Part shown: one piece after another, positions 34,193 through 43,080 of the stretch | How the letters are laid out: every line of letters starts with the position of its first letter | How positions within the stretch are numbered: position 1 is the stretch's first letter | Notes under the pieces: generated by a model | What the model saw: the letters and a program-made list of their open reading frames with translations, nothing else | Told to the model about the DNA's origin: nothing | Database searches by the model: none | Translations under genes and position numbers: made by a program | NCBI RefSeq assembly: GCF_000243335.1 | Contig: NZ_JH597773.1 | Span: 3,618,115-3,682,114, forward strand | DNA length: 64,000 bases | DNA from: Leptonema illini DSM 21528 | GTDB lineage: Bacteria; Spirochaetota; Leptospiria; Leptospirales; Leptonemataceae | Direction of reading: 5' to 3'

Positions 34193-35383
34193 ATGAAAGG
34201 GCTTCAGAGCAGCGTTCTTAAAATCATCCTCATGGGAGTCGCTCTCTTGCTTTTGAGCGGGTCATTGCTGAATGCAAGAGTAGCTCCCCCGAAGCTGCCG
34301 CTGAGCGAGAGTGCCGGTTTGCCTGGCAGTCCGGTCAATCTTTCCTTTGTTAGCCAGCCGGATGCCCTGTTCGCCGACTTTCAGTACAGAAGCAGCGATG
34401 ATCGATTCACCTGCCAGGAGAACGGCGGAAGCTGGCGCGACGGCCAATGCAATTACAGAGGATTGCCGATGCCCGTCGAGGTATGCTTCGCAGGAACGTG
34501 TTTGTTCAACAGTCGCTTCTACAAGGTCGCTCAATTGAATATACTGACCGGGCAGTCCTACAGATTCGTCCTGATCGAAGCTGGACTTACGAACACGGCT
34601 CAGGGAATTTCCGTTTTTCAATTCGGCGTTTTTGGCAATGAAGCGAAGACATCAGTATTGCAGGCTGCCGGTGGCGGAAATATGAATGAGAATGCAATCG
34701 GCGTGCAACTGGCGGGAATATTCAATAATAATAAAGATCGCAGTTACGGAATCTCTGCAGCCGGCCTGGTCAACTTTGGCGGCGATGTAAAGGGAATGCA
34801 GCTGACTGCCGGTTTGAACGTCGCAGGAAGAGTGCAGGGAGCACAGGTAGCACTTTTCGGAAATATGGCTGATGAAAGTGCATTCGGAATTCAAGCAGCT
34901 GGTCTGGTGAACAAAGTGAGAGGACGGTTAGATGGTGTGCAGGCAGCCGTACTTGTGAATTCAGTTGAAGGCGACGTGGCCGGTCTTCAGGTGTCGGGCC
35001 TGGTAAACGAGTCAGCGGGATCTTTGACCGGAGTTCAGCTTGCTGCTGGAGGAAACGGAGTAGATGCTCACCTCGTGGGATTGCAAGGCGCTGTACTGGC
35101 AAACTATGCAGGAGAAATGCAGGGAATCCAGGTGGGAATTGCGAACAAGGCACACTGGAGAATGGAAGGCGCTCAGATTGGCGTATTGAACGTGGCAAAC
35201 GATCAGGGGGCCGAAAAGGGTGCGCAGATCGGTCTCTGGAACAGTGCCGAAAAAAAGTGTCTGGTGCAGCTGGGTGTAATCAACTCATGCAATGGCAGGG
35301 CTCGTTTTCAGTTTGGTCTTCTGAATATGGCACAGGATAATTGGATTCCGATAACGATCCTGGTGAATTTTGATTTTAATTGA
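34193..35383 (+). CDS. Exported Gly-x-Gln repeat protein
   Basis: A 396-residue exported protein (ATG 34193; a GTG overlapping the parB stop is the alternative). Signal peptide 'ILMGVALLLLSGSLLNA'. A short Cys-containing N-terminal part ('FTCQENGGSWRDGQC', 'VEVCFAGTCLFN') is followed from residue ~135 by about ten degenerate repeats of 20-21 residues of the form G-x-Q-x-x-x-x-x-N-x(8-10), for example 'GIQAAGLVNKVRGRLD' and 'GVQAAVLVNSVEGDVA'. The regular Gly/Gln/Asn spacing suggests a beta-solenoid. It sits directly after parB with no gap but is unlikely to work in segregation. Confidence 0.75.
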   Translation: MKGLQSSVLKIILMGVALLLLSGSLLNARVAPPKLPLSESAGLPGSPVNLSFVSQPDALFADFQYRSSDDRFTCQENGGSWRDGQCNYRGLPMPVEVCFAGTCLFNSRFYKVAQLNILTGQSYRFVLIEAGLTNTAQGISVFQFGVFGNEAKTSVLQAAGGGNMNENAIGVQLAGIFNNNKDRSYGISAAGLVNFGGDVKGMQLTAGLNVAGRVQGAQVALFGNMADESAFGIQAAGLVNKVRGRLDGVQAAVLVNSVEGDVAGLQVSGLVNESAGSLTGVQLAAGGNGVDAHLVGLQGAVLANYAGEMQGIQVGIANKAHWRMEGAQIGVLNVANDQGAEKGAQIGLWNSAEKKCLVQLGVINSCNGRARFQFGLLNMAQDNWIPITILVNFDFN

Positions 35384-35541
35384 ATTACACAGTGATCGGG
35401 AGCATCTATCTGTCCCCGCTTCCCCGAACAAAAAACAACGCTAAAACTCCGGCTCGACAAAAATTTTCGAATCACTTACTTCTGAAGCGGCAACAAAGCA
35501 GTGTATCGCAAATATGCGAACCAAACTCAGGAGATAATGAA

Positions 35542-36123
35542 ATGAAAAAGCTCATGCTGGCAGCTATTGCCGCTCTGCTTGTAACACAGGCCGCCGTGGC
35601 CGCTGAATTCGAGGTGGATGCATCGCATTCTCAGGTAGGCTTTTCTGTAAAGCACCTCGTGATCTCGAATGTTAAGGGATCTTTCCAGAAGTTTACGGGC
35701 AAGTTTACTTTTGACGAAAAGAAGAAAGTCTTCACCGCCGGTGAGGCAGTCATTGAAGCAAAAACGATCTTCACAAACGACGAAAAGCGTGACGAACACC
35801 TTCGTTCGGGCGACTTCTTTGACGTCGATAAGCATCCGGAGATCAAGTTCGTTCTGAAAAGCGGCCGGGTGTCCGGGAACAATGTCCAGGTTGTCGGTGA
35901 TCTGACGATCCGCGGCATCACGAAGACGGTCGTTCTGAACGGTCAGTATCTGGGTGCGGCCAAGGATCCGTGGGGCAACGAACGAGTCGGTTTCACCGCT
36001 ACCGGCAAGATCAACCGTAAGGATTTCGGGCTGACCTGGCATAAGGCGCTTGAAACGGGCGGAGCCGTTGTAGGTGACGAGGTGATTCTGACGATTGAAC
36101 TCGAAGGGATCAAGAAGAAGTAA
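35542..36123 (+). CDS. YceI-family periplasmic protein
   Basis: A 193-residue lipocalin-like protein of the YceI family, which binds polyisoprenoid lipids. The start at 35542 is set by AGGAG 8 nt upstream and by the signal peptide ('LMLAAIAALLVTQAAVAA'). Family signatures: 'FEVDASHSQVGFSVKHLVIS', 'VKGSFQKFTGKFTFDEK', 'FFDVDKHPEIKF', 'GDLTIRGITKTVVL' and 'GFTATGKINRKDFGLTWHKA'. A terminator follows. Confidence 0.94.
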   Translation: MKKLMLAAIAALLVTQAAVAAEFEVDASHSQVGFSVKHLVISNVKGSFQKFTGKFTFDEKKKVFTAGEAVIEAKTIFTNDEKRDEHLRSGDFFDVDKHPEIKFVLKSGRVSGNNVQVVGDLTIRGITKTVVLNGQYLGAAKDPWGNERVGFTATGKINRKDFGLTWHKALETGGAVVGDEVILTIELEGIKKK

Positions 36124-36144
36124 TTATCTTCTTTTGCTTCGTTG

Positions 36145-36175
36145 AAACCCGTCAGCGAACCTGGCGGGTTTTTTT
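36145..36175 (+). terminator. Rho-independent terminator
   Basis: 11-bp stem AAACCCGTCAG/CTGGCGGGTTT (one G-T pair), 5-nt loop CGAAC, then a T run, 21 bp after the yceI stop. Confidence 0.88.
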
Positions 36176-36210
36176 GTATTCGGATCAGCTATTTTTCGAC
36201 CCACCCTTAC

Positions 36211-36693
36211 ATGAACGAACAGTTGCGAACGGAGCGAGAACCCTATTACCGGAGTCGATCTACCCTGCTGATTCCGGATGAGCACTTTAAGAGGTTCTTC
36301 TGGCGAAGCCCGTACATAAAAGTGGAGGATTGGGCGTTGGGGGCTTTTCTGAGCATCCTTATGGATGACCCGGCGCTGAAGTACAAACTCAGTTTCATAG
36401 AGAGGAGCGGTAAATGGAAGAAGCAATATCAGGAGGAGGGACAGGAATTGCATCGGGTGAATTTTTATCCCGATGACAGGGATTGGGGGAGGTTGTCGGC
36501 GATTTCGAATGCTACGGGTTATTCTCGATGTTATATATTTGTGTTTCTCATGTTGATCTTTATGGGGGTGATAGTCCTCGAGAATGGAGGAACTAATCCA
36601 ATTTTCGTGAAGGGACATTGGAACCCCGTAGTTTTTTGCTCAATTTCCATTGATGCGGCGACCAGAAACCTCACGAGAATACTACAAACATAG
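36211..36693 (+). CDS. DUF1564 protein
   Basis: A 160-residue protein (ATG 36211). 'STLLIPDEHFKRFFWRSP' at the N-terminus and 'YQEEGQELHRVNFYPDDRDW' with 'GRLSAISNATGYSRCYIFVF' match the DUF1564 pattern I know from paralogous Leptospira proteins. The C-terminal part after residue ~110 is hydrophobic and then diverges, so this copy may have an altered tail. Function unknown; useful as a lineage marker. Confidence 0.72.
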   Translation: MNEQLRTEREPYYRSRSTLLIPDEHFKRFFWRSPYIKVEDWALGAFLSILMDDPALKYKLSFIERSGKWKKQYQEEGQELHRVNFYPDDRDWGRLSAISNATGYSRCYIFVFLMLIFMGVIVLENGGTNPIFVKGHWNPVVFCSISIDAATRNLTRILQT

Positions 36694-36785
36694 CCAGTCT
36701 CCGCTGCCGCCCGTTTTCCACCCCGGCTCATTGGAACTCGAGGGCTCCCTTTTGCCTTCGGCCTGGTAAAACGCGCCCGCATGCG

Positions 36786-37550
36786 TCATGCGGAGCGAAT
36801 ATGCTCGTGCGCATGCAAATGCTTCGAACAGTACTCGTGATCGTCGCAGTCGACGCAAAAACGAAAGTCCATAGTCGGATCATCCGACTCGGTCATCCCG
36901 CAGACGGTGCAACGGTGGATGGCGTCCGTGCGGCGGGCCTTGCGTTTGAATGATGCTGTTCGCGAGACCCCTCCGACATGGAGCAGATATGGGATTGCGA
37001 AAAAGATGATGTAATTGGCGAAGCCGAGAACCGGACCGAGCAGATGAGAAACGCTCCCTGTAGAAATAGTGTTCCTTGCCGGAATAAAAAGCAGATAAAC
37101 GGCAACGCCTATGGCCAGCCATCGATACTTCATTGGGATGATAAAAAAAAGCAACAGCTGTCGTTCGGGATCGAGATGGGCGACGGCCAGGAAGACGGAG
37201 AGATAGATAAAGACTGCAGAGACGGGTGAGAAGTAAGAGCCCAGGATCGCAAAGACGATGCCTGTGAAGATATAGAGGCTGTAGCGCAGATCGCCGATGG
37301 CCGCCTCAAGGTTCTGTCCGATCATGAAGAACATATAGAGATAGACGACAAGGCTCAGCCAGGTCGGAGCGATGCGAAACGGAAAAAGAAGGACGGTCCA
37401 CCACTCCGGCGTGAAGAGTTTTTCGAAACTGAAATGCGGAAGATTGCCGGGCATCCAGAGATCAAGGCCGTTGACGATGGCGATGAGCAGGATCAGACCC
37501 ACCGTTAAATTCGGAATTGCAAAGACGGACGGGTCGAATTTCTTCTTCAT
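36786..37550 (-). CDS. Rhomboid-like membrane protein with C-terminal Cys/His zinc-ribbon
   Basis: A 254-residue membrane protein with about six helices in a rhomboid-like arrangement ('LLFPFRIAPTWLSLVVYLYM', 'YSLYIFTGIVFAILGSYFSP', 'SVSHLLGPVLGFANYIIFF'). The catalytic GxSG motif is not evident ('YFSPVSAVFIY' occupies its place), so protease activity is doubtful. The C-terminal ~45 residues hold a Cys/His cluster: 'CTVCGM', 'FCVDCDDHEYCSKHLHAHEH', suggesting a zinc-binding module. The start at 37550 ('MKKKFDPS') is chosen because longer frames run into the divergent ccmB region. Confidence 0.65.
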   Translation of the reverse strand: MKKKFDPSVFAIPNLTVGLILLIAIVNGLDLWMPGNLPHFSFEKLFTPEWWTVLLFPFRIAPTWLSLVVYLYMFFMIGQNLEAAIGDLRYSLYIFTGIVFAILGSYFSPVSAVFIYLSVFLAVAHLDPERQLLLFFIIPMKYRWLAIGVAVYLLFIPARNTISTGSVSHLLGPVLGFANYIIFFAIPYLLHVGGVSRTASFKRKARRTDAIHRCTVCGMTESDDPTMDFRFCVDCDDHEYCSKHLHAHEHIRSA

Positions 37551-37685
37551 TAATTCATCGGTGGCCTGCAGGGCCTGTCGGTCAACCGGATTCAGGAGCA
37601 CGCACTGGATACTTCCACGGCACGCGCAGAGCATCACAGTCGCGGAGGGCATGAGCCGCCGGGGCGACTTTCCTCTTTTTTGCGG

Positions 37686-38339
37686 ATGCTGCGATGGGAA
37701 CTGCGCCTTGAGCTGCGTAATATCGGAACGATGATCGTTCTGCTGCCGTATGCAGCGACGCTTGCCGTTCTCTTCCATTATTCGCTGCAGCCTGCCGTCT
37801 TTCATGAAGGAAAGAACCTGATGGGATTGCTTTTAATCTCTCTCTTCTTTATGGTTTCGATGATGACAGCCCGTGCGATGGGACGCGAAAAGGAATCCGG
37901 CGCTTTTCGTATTCTTCTCATGTCGGGTATGGATCGGACGGCCTATCTCTTCGCTCGCGTTGTCGTAAAGTCGAGCATGATTGGTATTCTGCTTCTCGTT
38001 TATTCGATTCTTTACAATGTTCTTCTTGTAGGAACTTCGCAGTTCTTCGAGTTAACGGGTCGCACCCTGCTCTTCCTTCTTCCGTGTACGGTAAACCTTG
38101 TGCTACTCGGCGAGATAGTCGCCATTCTTTCGGGTGCCAATCGAATACGTGAGATCGTGCTTCCGATTTTATTTTTCCCGCTCTCTCTTCCGATCTTTAT
38201 CGTCTATTCCGGAAGTTCTGCCGTCCTTGAAGGCAGAGCGGATGCGGCTCCGTATGCTGTCGTCCTGCTTTCCCTGCTCGCCGTCTATGCCGGCGCCGGA
38301 GCGTTATTCTTTCAATTTATGGCCACCGACGAGGCCTGA
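37686..38339 (+). CDS. ccmB: Heme exporter permease CcmB-like
   Basis: A 217-residue inner-membrane protein with six helices, resembling CcmB, the permease of the CcmAB transporter in cytochrome c maturation system I. 'MTARAMGREKESGAFRILLM' corresponds to the conserved 'R....E...G.l..L' cytoplasmic element. It lies 10 bp before ccmC. A TTG two codons before the ATG is also possible. No ccmA is adjacent. Confidence 0.75.
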   Translation: MLRWELRLELRNIGTMIVLLPYAATLAVLFHYSLQPAVFHEGKNLMGLLLISLFFMVSMMTARAMGREKESGAFRILLMSGMDRTAYLFARVVVKSSMIGILLLVYSILYNVLLVGTSQFFELTGRTLLFLLPCTVNLVLLGEIVAILSGANRIREIVLPILFFPLSLPIFIVYSGSSAVLEGRADAAPYAVVLLSLLAVYAGAGALFFQFMATDEA

Positions 38340-38349
38340 TGAGGTGAAG

Positions 38350-39018
38350 ATGCAGATCCGAAATTTCAATGCCGCGCAGACGACCCTGATGGTATTGGCC
38401 GCCGTGGCCATGCCGGCGGTCATCATGCTGGCCTTTTATTATCCTCCGGTGATAGCCGATCAGGGACAGGCTCATCGTATCTTCTATATACATGTGCCGG
38501 TAGCATGGGTGGCGCTTTATTCGCCGGCCATCGGCGCTCTTGCGGGGTTGGCGTATCTGTTGCGTCGAGAGGAGCGCTTCGACACCATTGTCGTCGTCTC
38601 GATGCGGCTGGCCTTGCTTTTTGCCCTGGGCGTCGTGATCAGCGGTCCGCTCTGGGCCTCTACGGAGTGGGGCGTCTTCTGGAATTGGAAGGACTCGCGG
38701 CTCATGAGCTTTTTTATCCTGGTTCTTACGATTGGTGGTTTTTTTGTTGTGCGTGAATTCACCGAAGATCCGCGGCGAAAAGGGTTATACAGCGCCGTCA
38801 TGGCTCTGCTCTGCACGTTTGCCGCACTGCTCACGTGGTTCGCGATCCGCGTAATAACGCCAGAAAGCCATCCGACATCGGTGCTGGGAGCGATGTCGCC
38901 GAAAATCAGACAGACCTTCTGGTTATCCGTTCTCGGATTCCATTTCTTTTACCTCTTTCTTTTCGTTTTGAGCTATCGTGCTGAGAAGCTTCAGAAGATT
39001 ACGGACGGAGTGCGCTGA
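38350..39018 (+). CDS. ccmC: Heme handling protein CcmC-like (cytochrome c biogenesis)
   Basis: A 222-residue protein with six membrane helices and the tryptophan-rich WWD-type motif 'STEWGVFWNWKDSRLMSFFI', plus heme-ligand histidines in 'FYIHVPVAW' and 'ITPESHPTSVLG'. CcmC delivers heme to the chaperone CcmE. The start at 38350 has GAGGTGAAG directly upstream; the longer open frame overlaps ccmB. Together with ccmB it shows a system I pathway. Confidence 0.9.
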   Translation: MQIRNFNAAQTTLMVLAAVAMPAVIMLAFYYPPVIADQGQAHRIFYIHVPVAWVALYSPAIGALAGLAYLLRREERFDTIVVVSMRLALLFALGVVISGPLWASTEWGVFWNWKDSRLMSFFILVLTIGGFFVVREFTEDPRRKGLYSAVMALLCTFAALLTWFAIRVITPESHPTSVLGAMSPKIRQTFWLSVLGFHFFYLFLFVLSYRAEKLQKITDGVR

Positions 39019-39080
39019 AAATGATTCGTATGGTAAACGTTTGCATGATAAATACTCGTCTGATGAACAAAGGAAACAAC

Positions 39081-39539
39081 ATGCTTCGACGATCGCTCTT
39101 TATACTGATACTGCTCTCGTTCGCAGGGCTTCTTCAGGCGCAGCCATCCTTGCAGGAAGAAGCAAAAAGGCTTGAAGAGCAGGCCGATGCCTTGCTGGCG
39201 TTGAGTCCGGCCGCCCAGAAAGAGCAGATTCTGAAGATGTCTGCTTCGGAGGCCGAAGCGCTGATGAGCACGCTCAGCCGTCGTGCTCTTGCGAAGAATC
39301 CCGAGGCAGCGCCTGTATTTTATCTTTACGAACATCTTGCCTCGCTTGATGCGATCGAGCTGGCACAGAAGCGTCTGGATCGACTGCTGGCCGTCTTTGT
39401 AGTCACTCTCTTGCTCTTTGTCGCGTATCTGCTCTTTCTGTTGATGCAGCAGAATAAGATTGTGAAGACGCTACGATCGCAGCATCCGATAGCAGAGGGA
39501 CGCCTTACAGAGCCCGTAAAGGTGTACCGTGGCGAATAG
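39081..39539 (+). CDS. Exported coiled protein with C-terminal membrane helix
   Basis: A 152-residue protein (ATG 39081, AAAGGAAA upstream). It has a signal peptide ('SLFILILLSFAGLLQA'), a helical Glu/Ala/Leu-rich region ('LQEEAKRLEEQADALLALSP'), and one membrane helix ('LLAVFVVTLLLFVAYLLFLL') followed by a short basic cytoplasmic tail. The place after ccmC and the small membrane-anchor tail suggest a CcmD-like or cytochrome-maturation helper, but no family motif is visible. Confidence 0.55.
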   Translation: MLRRSLFILILLSFAGLLQAQPSLQEEAKRLEEQADALLALSPAAQKEQILKMSASEAEALMSTLSRRALAKNPEAAPVFYLYEHLASLDAIELAQKRLDRLLAVFVVTLLLFVAYLLFLLMQQNKIVKTLRSQHPIAEGRLTEPVKVYRGE

Positions 39540-40374
39540 AATGCCTGCCTACTGCCTCGACAACTTCAAGCATCCTTACATTCGGTTTGAAGACCGTTTC
39601 GCCTGGCCATCCGTCCATCTCATTGATACGTCGGCCGAAGAGATTCTGCGAGTGCGGGCGCTTCTTGGCGAACGCTGGCCAGGTTTTGGTGACCATTTTG
39701 CATTATGGCAGAACGATATCTTTTCGGGGAATCAGAAGTACCTGAGTTTCGTCTGTCAGACCGATGCGCTGAAGCAGGCAGAGATGATGCTCGAGCTGCG
39801 CGTTCTTGTCGGCTACGCAGGCGGCGCTGAGATGACCGAGATCATTCGCCCGGCCGAACAGAATCGATCCCCTGAGTTTTACACCGATCGCATCTACTAT
39901 AAGGCCGGACTTCTTCCTATCGAGGAGTTCGTTGTAGACCAAGGCGTCGTCAAACATCTTGATATACTGACATTCTCTGAAATCCTTGAGGCCTCGCGTT
40001 ATTCACTCACGCGGGAACAGAAGGAGATCTGGACGACGGCTCTTTTTGACGCCATCGACTATTCCTATATTCAGGAGCGTCTGCTTGGCATCCTGTCGGG
40101 CCTTGAACCCTGGAAACCCGGCATGCTCTTTCCGCCTGTGATGATCGAGCGAATGACGTTCTGTCTGAACGTTCTGACACTTGAACAGGCCGAACAGATG
40201 GCGTCAGCATTTCGTGATCTGGTCAAGCACATTCAGGATGAGGATCTGCAACATCTCAACTCGCGGGATGAATGGAAGCGCTACAACTCTGCATGGAACA
40301 TGGAAAGGGCCATGTCGAGATCGGGGAACCCGCATTGGATTTTCACGGGTTATCCACGTACGCATGGATTCTAA
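39529..40374 (+). CDS. Cytoplasmic protein of unknown function
   Basis: A 281-residue protein starting with a GTG that overlaps the end of the preceding gene by 11 bp, so it is translationally coupled. It is acidic and aromatic-rich, with no signal peptide or membrane segment ('FEDRFAWPSVHLIDTSAEEI', 'YYKAGLLPIEEFVVDQGVVK', 'SYIQERLLGILSGLEPWKPG'). No family was recognised. Confidence 0.65.
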   Translation: MANRMPAYCLDNFKHPYIRFEDRFAWPSVHLIDTSAEEILRVRALLGERWPGFGDHFALWQNDIFSGNQKYLSFVCQTDALKQAEMMLELRVLVGYAGGAEMTEIIRPAEQNRSPEFYTDRIYYKAGLLPIEEFVVDQGVVKHLDILTFSEILEASRYSLTREQKEIWTTALFDAIDYSYIQERLLGILSGLEPWKPGMLFPPVMIERMTFCLNVLTLEQAEQMASAFRDLVKHIQDEDLQHLNSRDEWKRYNSAWNMERAMSRSGNPHWIFTGYPRTHGF

Positions 40375-40422
40375 CTCACGAAGGCCTGGGCCTGGCGTTT
40401 TGTTTTCAATCAGGTAATTTTC

Positions 40423-41373
40423 ATGTTTATCAATCTAACAGACCCATTGCACTCTATTTCTTCACTGCGGACCTTGACGCTTCTGCGTGCTTTGCTGATT
40501 CCCGCCGCGATGTCGCTGTGCGTCAGCTTCTGCGCAAAGCCACAGCTAAAGCAGATGAGCGGATGCAATCGTACCGTCGATCTGGAAGGCGTCGTCGACA
40601 TAGCGGATGCCGGATCCGGTCTTCTCTTTGTAGCCGTGCACGACCGACGGCCGGTCGATGCAAAAGGAGAATCCCTGAATAGCGGAAGAATCGTCACCGT
40701 GCATCGGCGCACACTTGAAGTGAAGGAGCTCATTGTTCAGGGTCGAGATGAGTATCCGTTCAAACCGCTGGGCATCGATGCCATGGTCGGGCGAAATGAG
40801 CCGATGCTTTTTGTCGTGAACGAGGCATATCATAATCAGAGAAGCATCGAGGTCTACCGACTGCAGCGCGGTAATCTTGTTTTTCAGAAGCGAATCCGCA
40901 CGGCGCGCATGCAGGGGATCAGAGATATCGCCCTTGTCTCGCCCGACGAGTATGTCATCGTACGAGAGAAGCGTTCGGGCCTATTTGGTGGCGATGGCGA
41001 TCTGATACTGCATCGCAGCCTGACTCTACGTTATCTACCTGTGAAAACGGGAGGAGCGCTTTATGCCGGCAAAGCGGGAGAGCGCACGGTGCTCATCCCG
41101 AACGGAAGCGCTCTTATGGAGCTTGACGTCGATCGCCTTACTCTTCGTGAGATTCCGCTGAGTGTCGGTGAATCGCCGTCTGTGGCGAATATCGCCGACG
41201 GGAAGCTCTTTGTTTTGCATGAATCCGAGCAGCCGCAGTTATCGATAGATGCCGCGCTTTTTGTGGCGCCCGTGAAAGATCCGTCGACGTTCTTCGTACT
41301 TTCTCCCGAAAAAAGCATCGTCTTCGGGCGCCGTAGCGGAGGGTTAACTGTCTGCGAATTGCCGGCACCGTGA
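40423..41373 (+). CDS. Paraoxonase-like beta-propeller lipoprotein
   Basis: A 316-residue putative lipoprotein (signal 'LLIPAAMSLCVSFCAKP'). The mature part has repeated beta-strand blocks like a six-bladed propeller of the paraoxonase/arylesterase or SMP-30 type: 'KPLGIDAMV', 'MLFVVNEAYHNQRSIEVYRL', 'GIRDIALVSPDEYVIVRE'. Its 3' end overlaps the convergent DUF115 gene by 30 bp. The metal-site residues could not be placed with confidence. Confidence 0.6.
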   Translation: MFINLTDPLHSISSLRTLTLLRALLIPAAMSLCVSFCAKPQLKQMSGCNRTVDLEGVVDIADAGSGLLFVAVHDRRPVDAKGESLNSGRIVTVHRRTLEVKELIVQGRDEYPFKPLGIDAMVGRNEPMLFVVNEAYHNQRSIEVYRLQRGNLVFQKRIRTARMQGIRDIALVSPDEYVIVREKRSGLFGGDGDLILHRSLTLRYLPVKTGGALYAGKAGERTVLIPNGSALMELDVDRLTLREIPLSVGESPSVANIADGKLFVLHESEQPQLSIDAALFVAPVKDPSTFFVLSPEKSIVFGRRSGGLTVCELPAP

Positions 41374-43080
41374 TATCAGCTTCTGATGCAATCGCAGCGA
41401 TGCTCTGAGGTCGTTAAAAAAGGCAGTGAGACTTTCGCCCGATGGACTTGCGCCTTCGTTTGAAAGAAGGCTGCTCTGCATGCCGCTGCTCAATAATCGT
41501 GTCACCGAAAAGCCATGCTCTTTATCGAGCTGAAGCAGCTGCCCTGCCAATTCGGCTGAGGGGGCACCTGCTAACATATCTTCCGCCGCCTTGAGCGCGT
41601 CATCGAGGCGTTCAAGCAAATCGCCGGCGAATGAGTGAAGTGATTCGAGTATTGCCTCTGTATCAATCGTCTCGGTACCATTTGTAAGGGCGGCAATGCT
41701 ACCGCCCGGTCGCATCTTATTCACTTCGGCTAACTTCGGATGAGCGGCGAGCGCCTCTGCGAGCTTCTCTGAACCAATACGGGGGACTCTCGAAAATGAA
41801 GCCCCTCCACCGTCGACATGCACAACATGCGGAGCCGGGAGTCGAGACCTGTACCATTCATAAAAGATCAGTAGCTTATCGTTAGTTGGAACGGCCCTGC
41901 TCTCTGAATTCTGAAGATAGCGTCGGTCGATGGCCGTGAGTTGAGCATGATTCTGTTGATGTGCCGTATGCAGTCTGTGCGTCTTTGCAAGGGCGGCCTC
42001 TTCGAGTGCCGAGCCGCGTGCATGGATGCGGTTTTCGGGAAAGGAAAGATCAAGCCCGCACAGATAGACCGGCGAGCAACCAAGTCGGAGCGCAAGATCA
42101 AACGCATTAGTCGAAACCGAGCCTCCGAACTGCAGCTCTCCGGCTCCGTCTGGAAAAAGCATCTGGAGCAGTATAGAGGCCGCCGGCAATGGATTCTGAA
42201 ATGTATAATAAGGACCTTTCAGATGACGCAAGGCCAGATAGCTTACGGTCGTATCGACGACAAGGGTGGCCTCTCCACTGTAGGATCGCAGATGCAGGAA
42301 GTTAGGCGCCTGGGCGTCCACGGAGAGCAGATAGTCCGGATCAAGACCGAAATGGCGCAGAGCGCTCACGGCCGTGTCTACGGCGATAAGAATAATGCGA
42401 GAGCGATGTTCGGCCAGAGCGGGCAGGCAACGATCAAGCGAAGGGCCGGCCGATACGACGACGGCGGGCATGTTCCTGTGACTCTCAAAGAGCGACGATA
42501 CAGGACGTAGTTGTGAAGCCGTTGCCAGATTGTAGTACAGGTTTTTCAACCATATTTTATCGAAGCGTTTGAGCGTGTTGCGGTTAACGGTTTCGCGAAA
42601 GCCGCGCTGCTCAAGATCGGCTACAAACGAAACATATTGAGGCCGGAAGGTTGCACGTAGCGAAAAGACATGCCATGTGTCGGGCGTTCCCGGAAGCAGG
42701 GAGCGAAGATGCGCAAAGTCTGGAAGAGAGTTGCGCAGTATAAGGCGATCCCCTGATTTACTCGAATAAATCGTCTGACCGTCGACGATGCGTCGCCGCA
42801 GGCCGGTCAACTTCGAGGCCAGCCTTCGCAGAGCAGCCTCTCGAATACGTTCGTCCGGCTCGATCCAGAGCAGCATCGCGTCGCTGCCTTCAAGCAGAAG
42901 GTCGAGCACGAAGCCTAACCCTGGAGAAAGCAGGATGACGCTGCGAGGCGACCGTGCCAGGATTTCAGCGGCCTGACGCTCCGCCTCACGCTGAGCATGG
43001 CGACTGTGCACGGCCCGGCCGTTCAGCATGAGCTGCTGCGCAGCATCGGCATCGGGCAAAAAGAGCACCTCATCCGTCAT
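41344..43080 (-). CDS. DUF115 / motility-associated factor glycosyltransferase-like protein
   Basis: A 578-residue cytoplasmic protein (start 43080, overlapping the ABC gene by 11 bp; an in-frame ATG at 43110 would overlap further). The DUF115/MptE-like core is at ~190-330: 'MPAVVVSAGPSLDRCLPALA', 'RIILIAVDTAVSALRHFGLD', 'PDYLLSVDAQAPN', 'GSVSTNAFDLALRLGC' and 'PVYLCGLDLSFPE'. In Campylobacter, Aeromonas and others, DUF115 Maf proteins transfer nonulosonic acids to flagellin. The C-terminal ~150 residues are helical. It stands in an operon with an ABC ATPase and a phosphohexomutase. Confidence 0.82.
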   Translation of the reverse strand: MTDEVLFLPDADAAQQLMLNGRAVHSRHAQREAERQAAEILARSPRSVILLSPGLGFVLDLLLEGSDAMLLWIEPDERIREAALRRLASKLTGLRRRIVDGQTIYSSKSGDRLILRNSLPDFAHLRSLLPGTPDTWHVFSLRATFRPQYVSFVADLEQRGFRETVNRNTLKRFDKIWLKNLYYNLATASQLRPVSSLFESHRNMPAVVVSAGPSLDRCLPALAEHRSRIILIAVDTAVSALRHFGLDPDYLLSVDAQAPNFLHLRSYSGEATLVVDTTVSYLALRHLKGPYYTFQNPLPAASILLQMLFPDGAGELQFGGSVSTNAFDLALRLGCSPVYLCGLDLSFPENRIHARGSALEEAALAKTHRLHTAHQQNHAQLTAIDRRYLQNSESRAVPTNDKLLIFYEWYRSRLPAPHVVHVDGGGASFSRVPRIGSEKLAEALAAHPKLAEVNKMRPGGSIAALTNGTETIDTEAILESLHSFAGDLLERLDDALKAAEDMLAGAPSAELAGQLLQLDKEHGFSVTRLLSSGMQSSLLSNEGASPSGESLTAFFNDLRASLRLHQKLISRCRQFADS

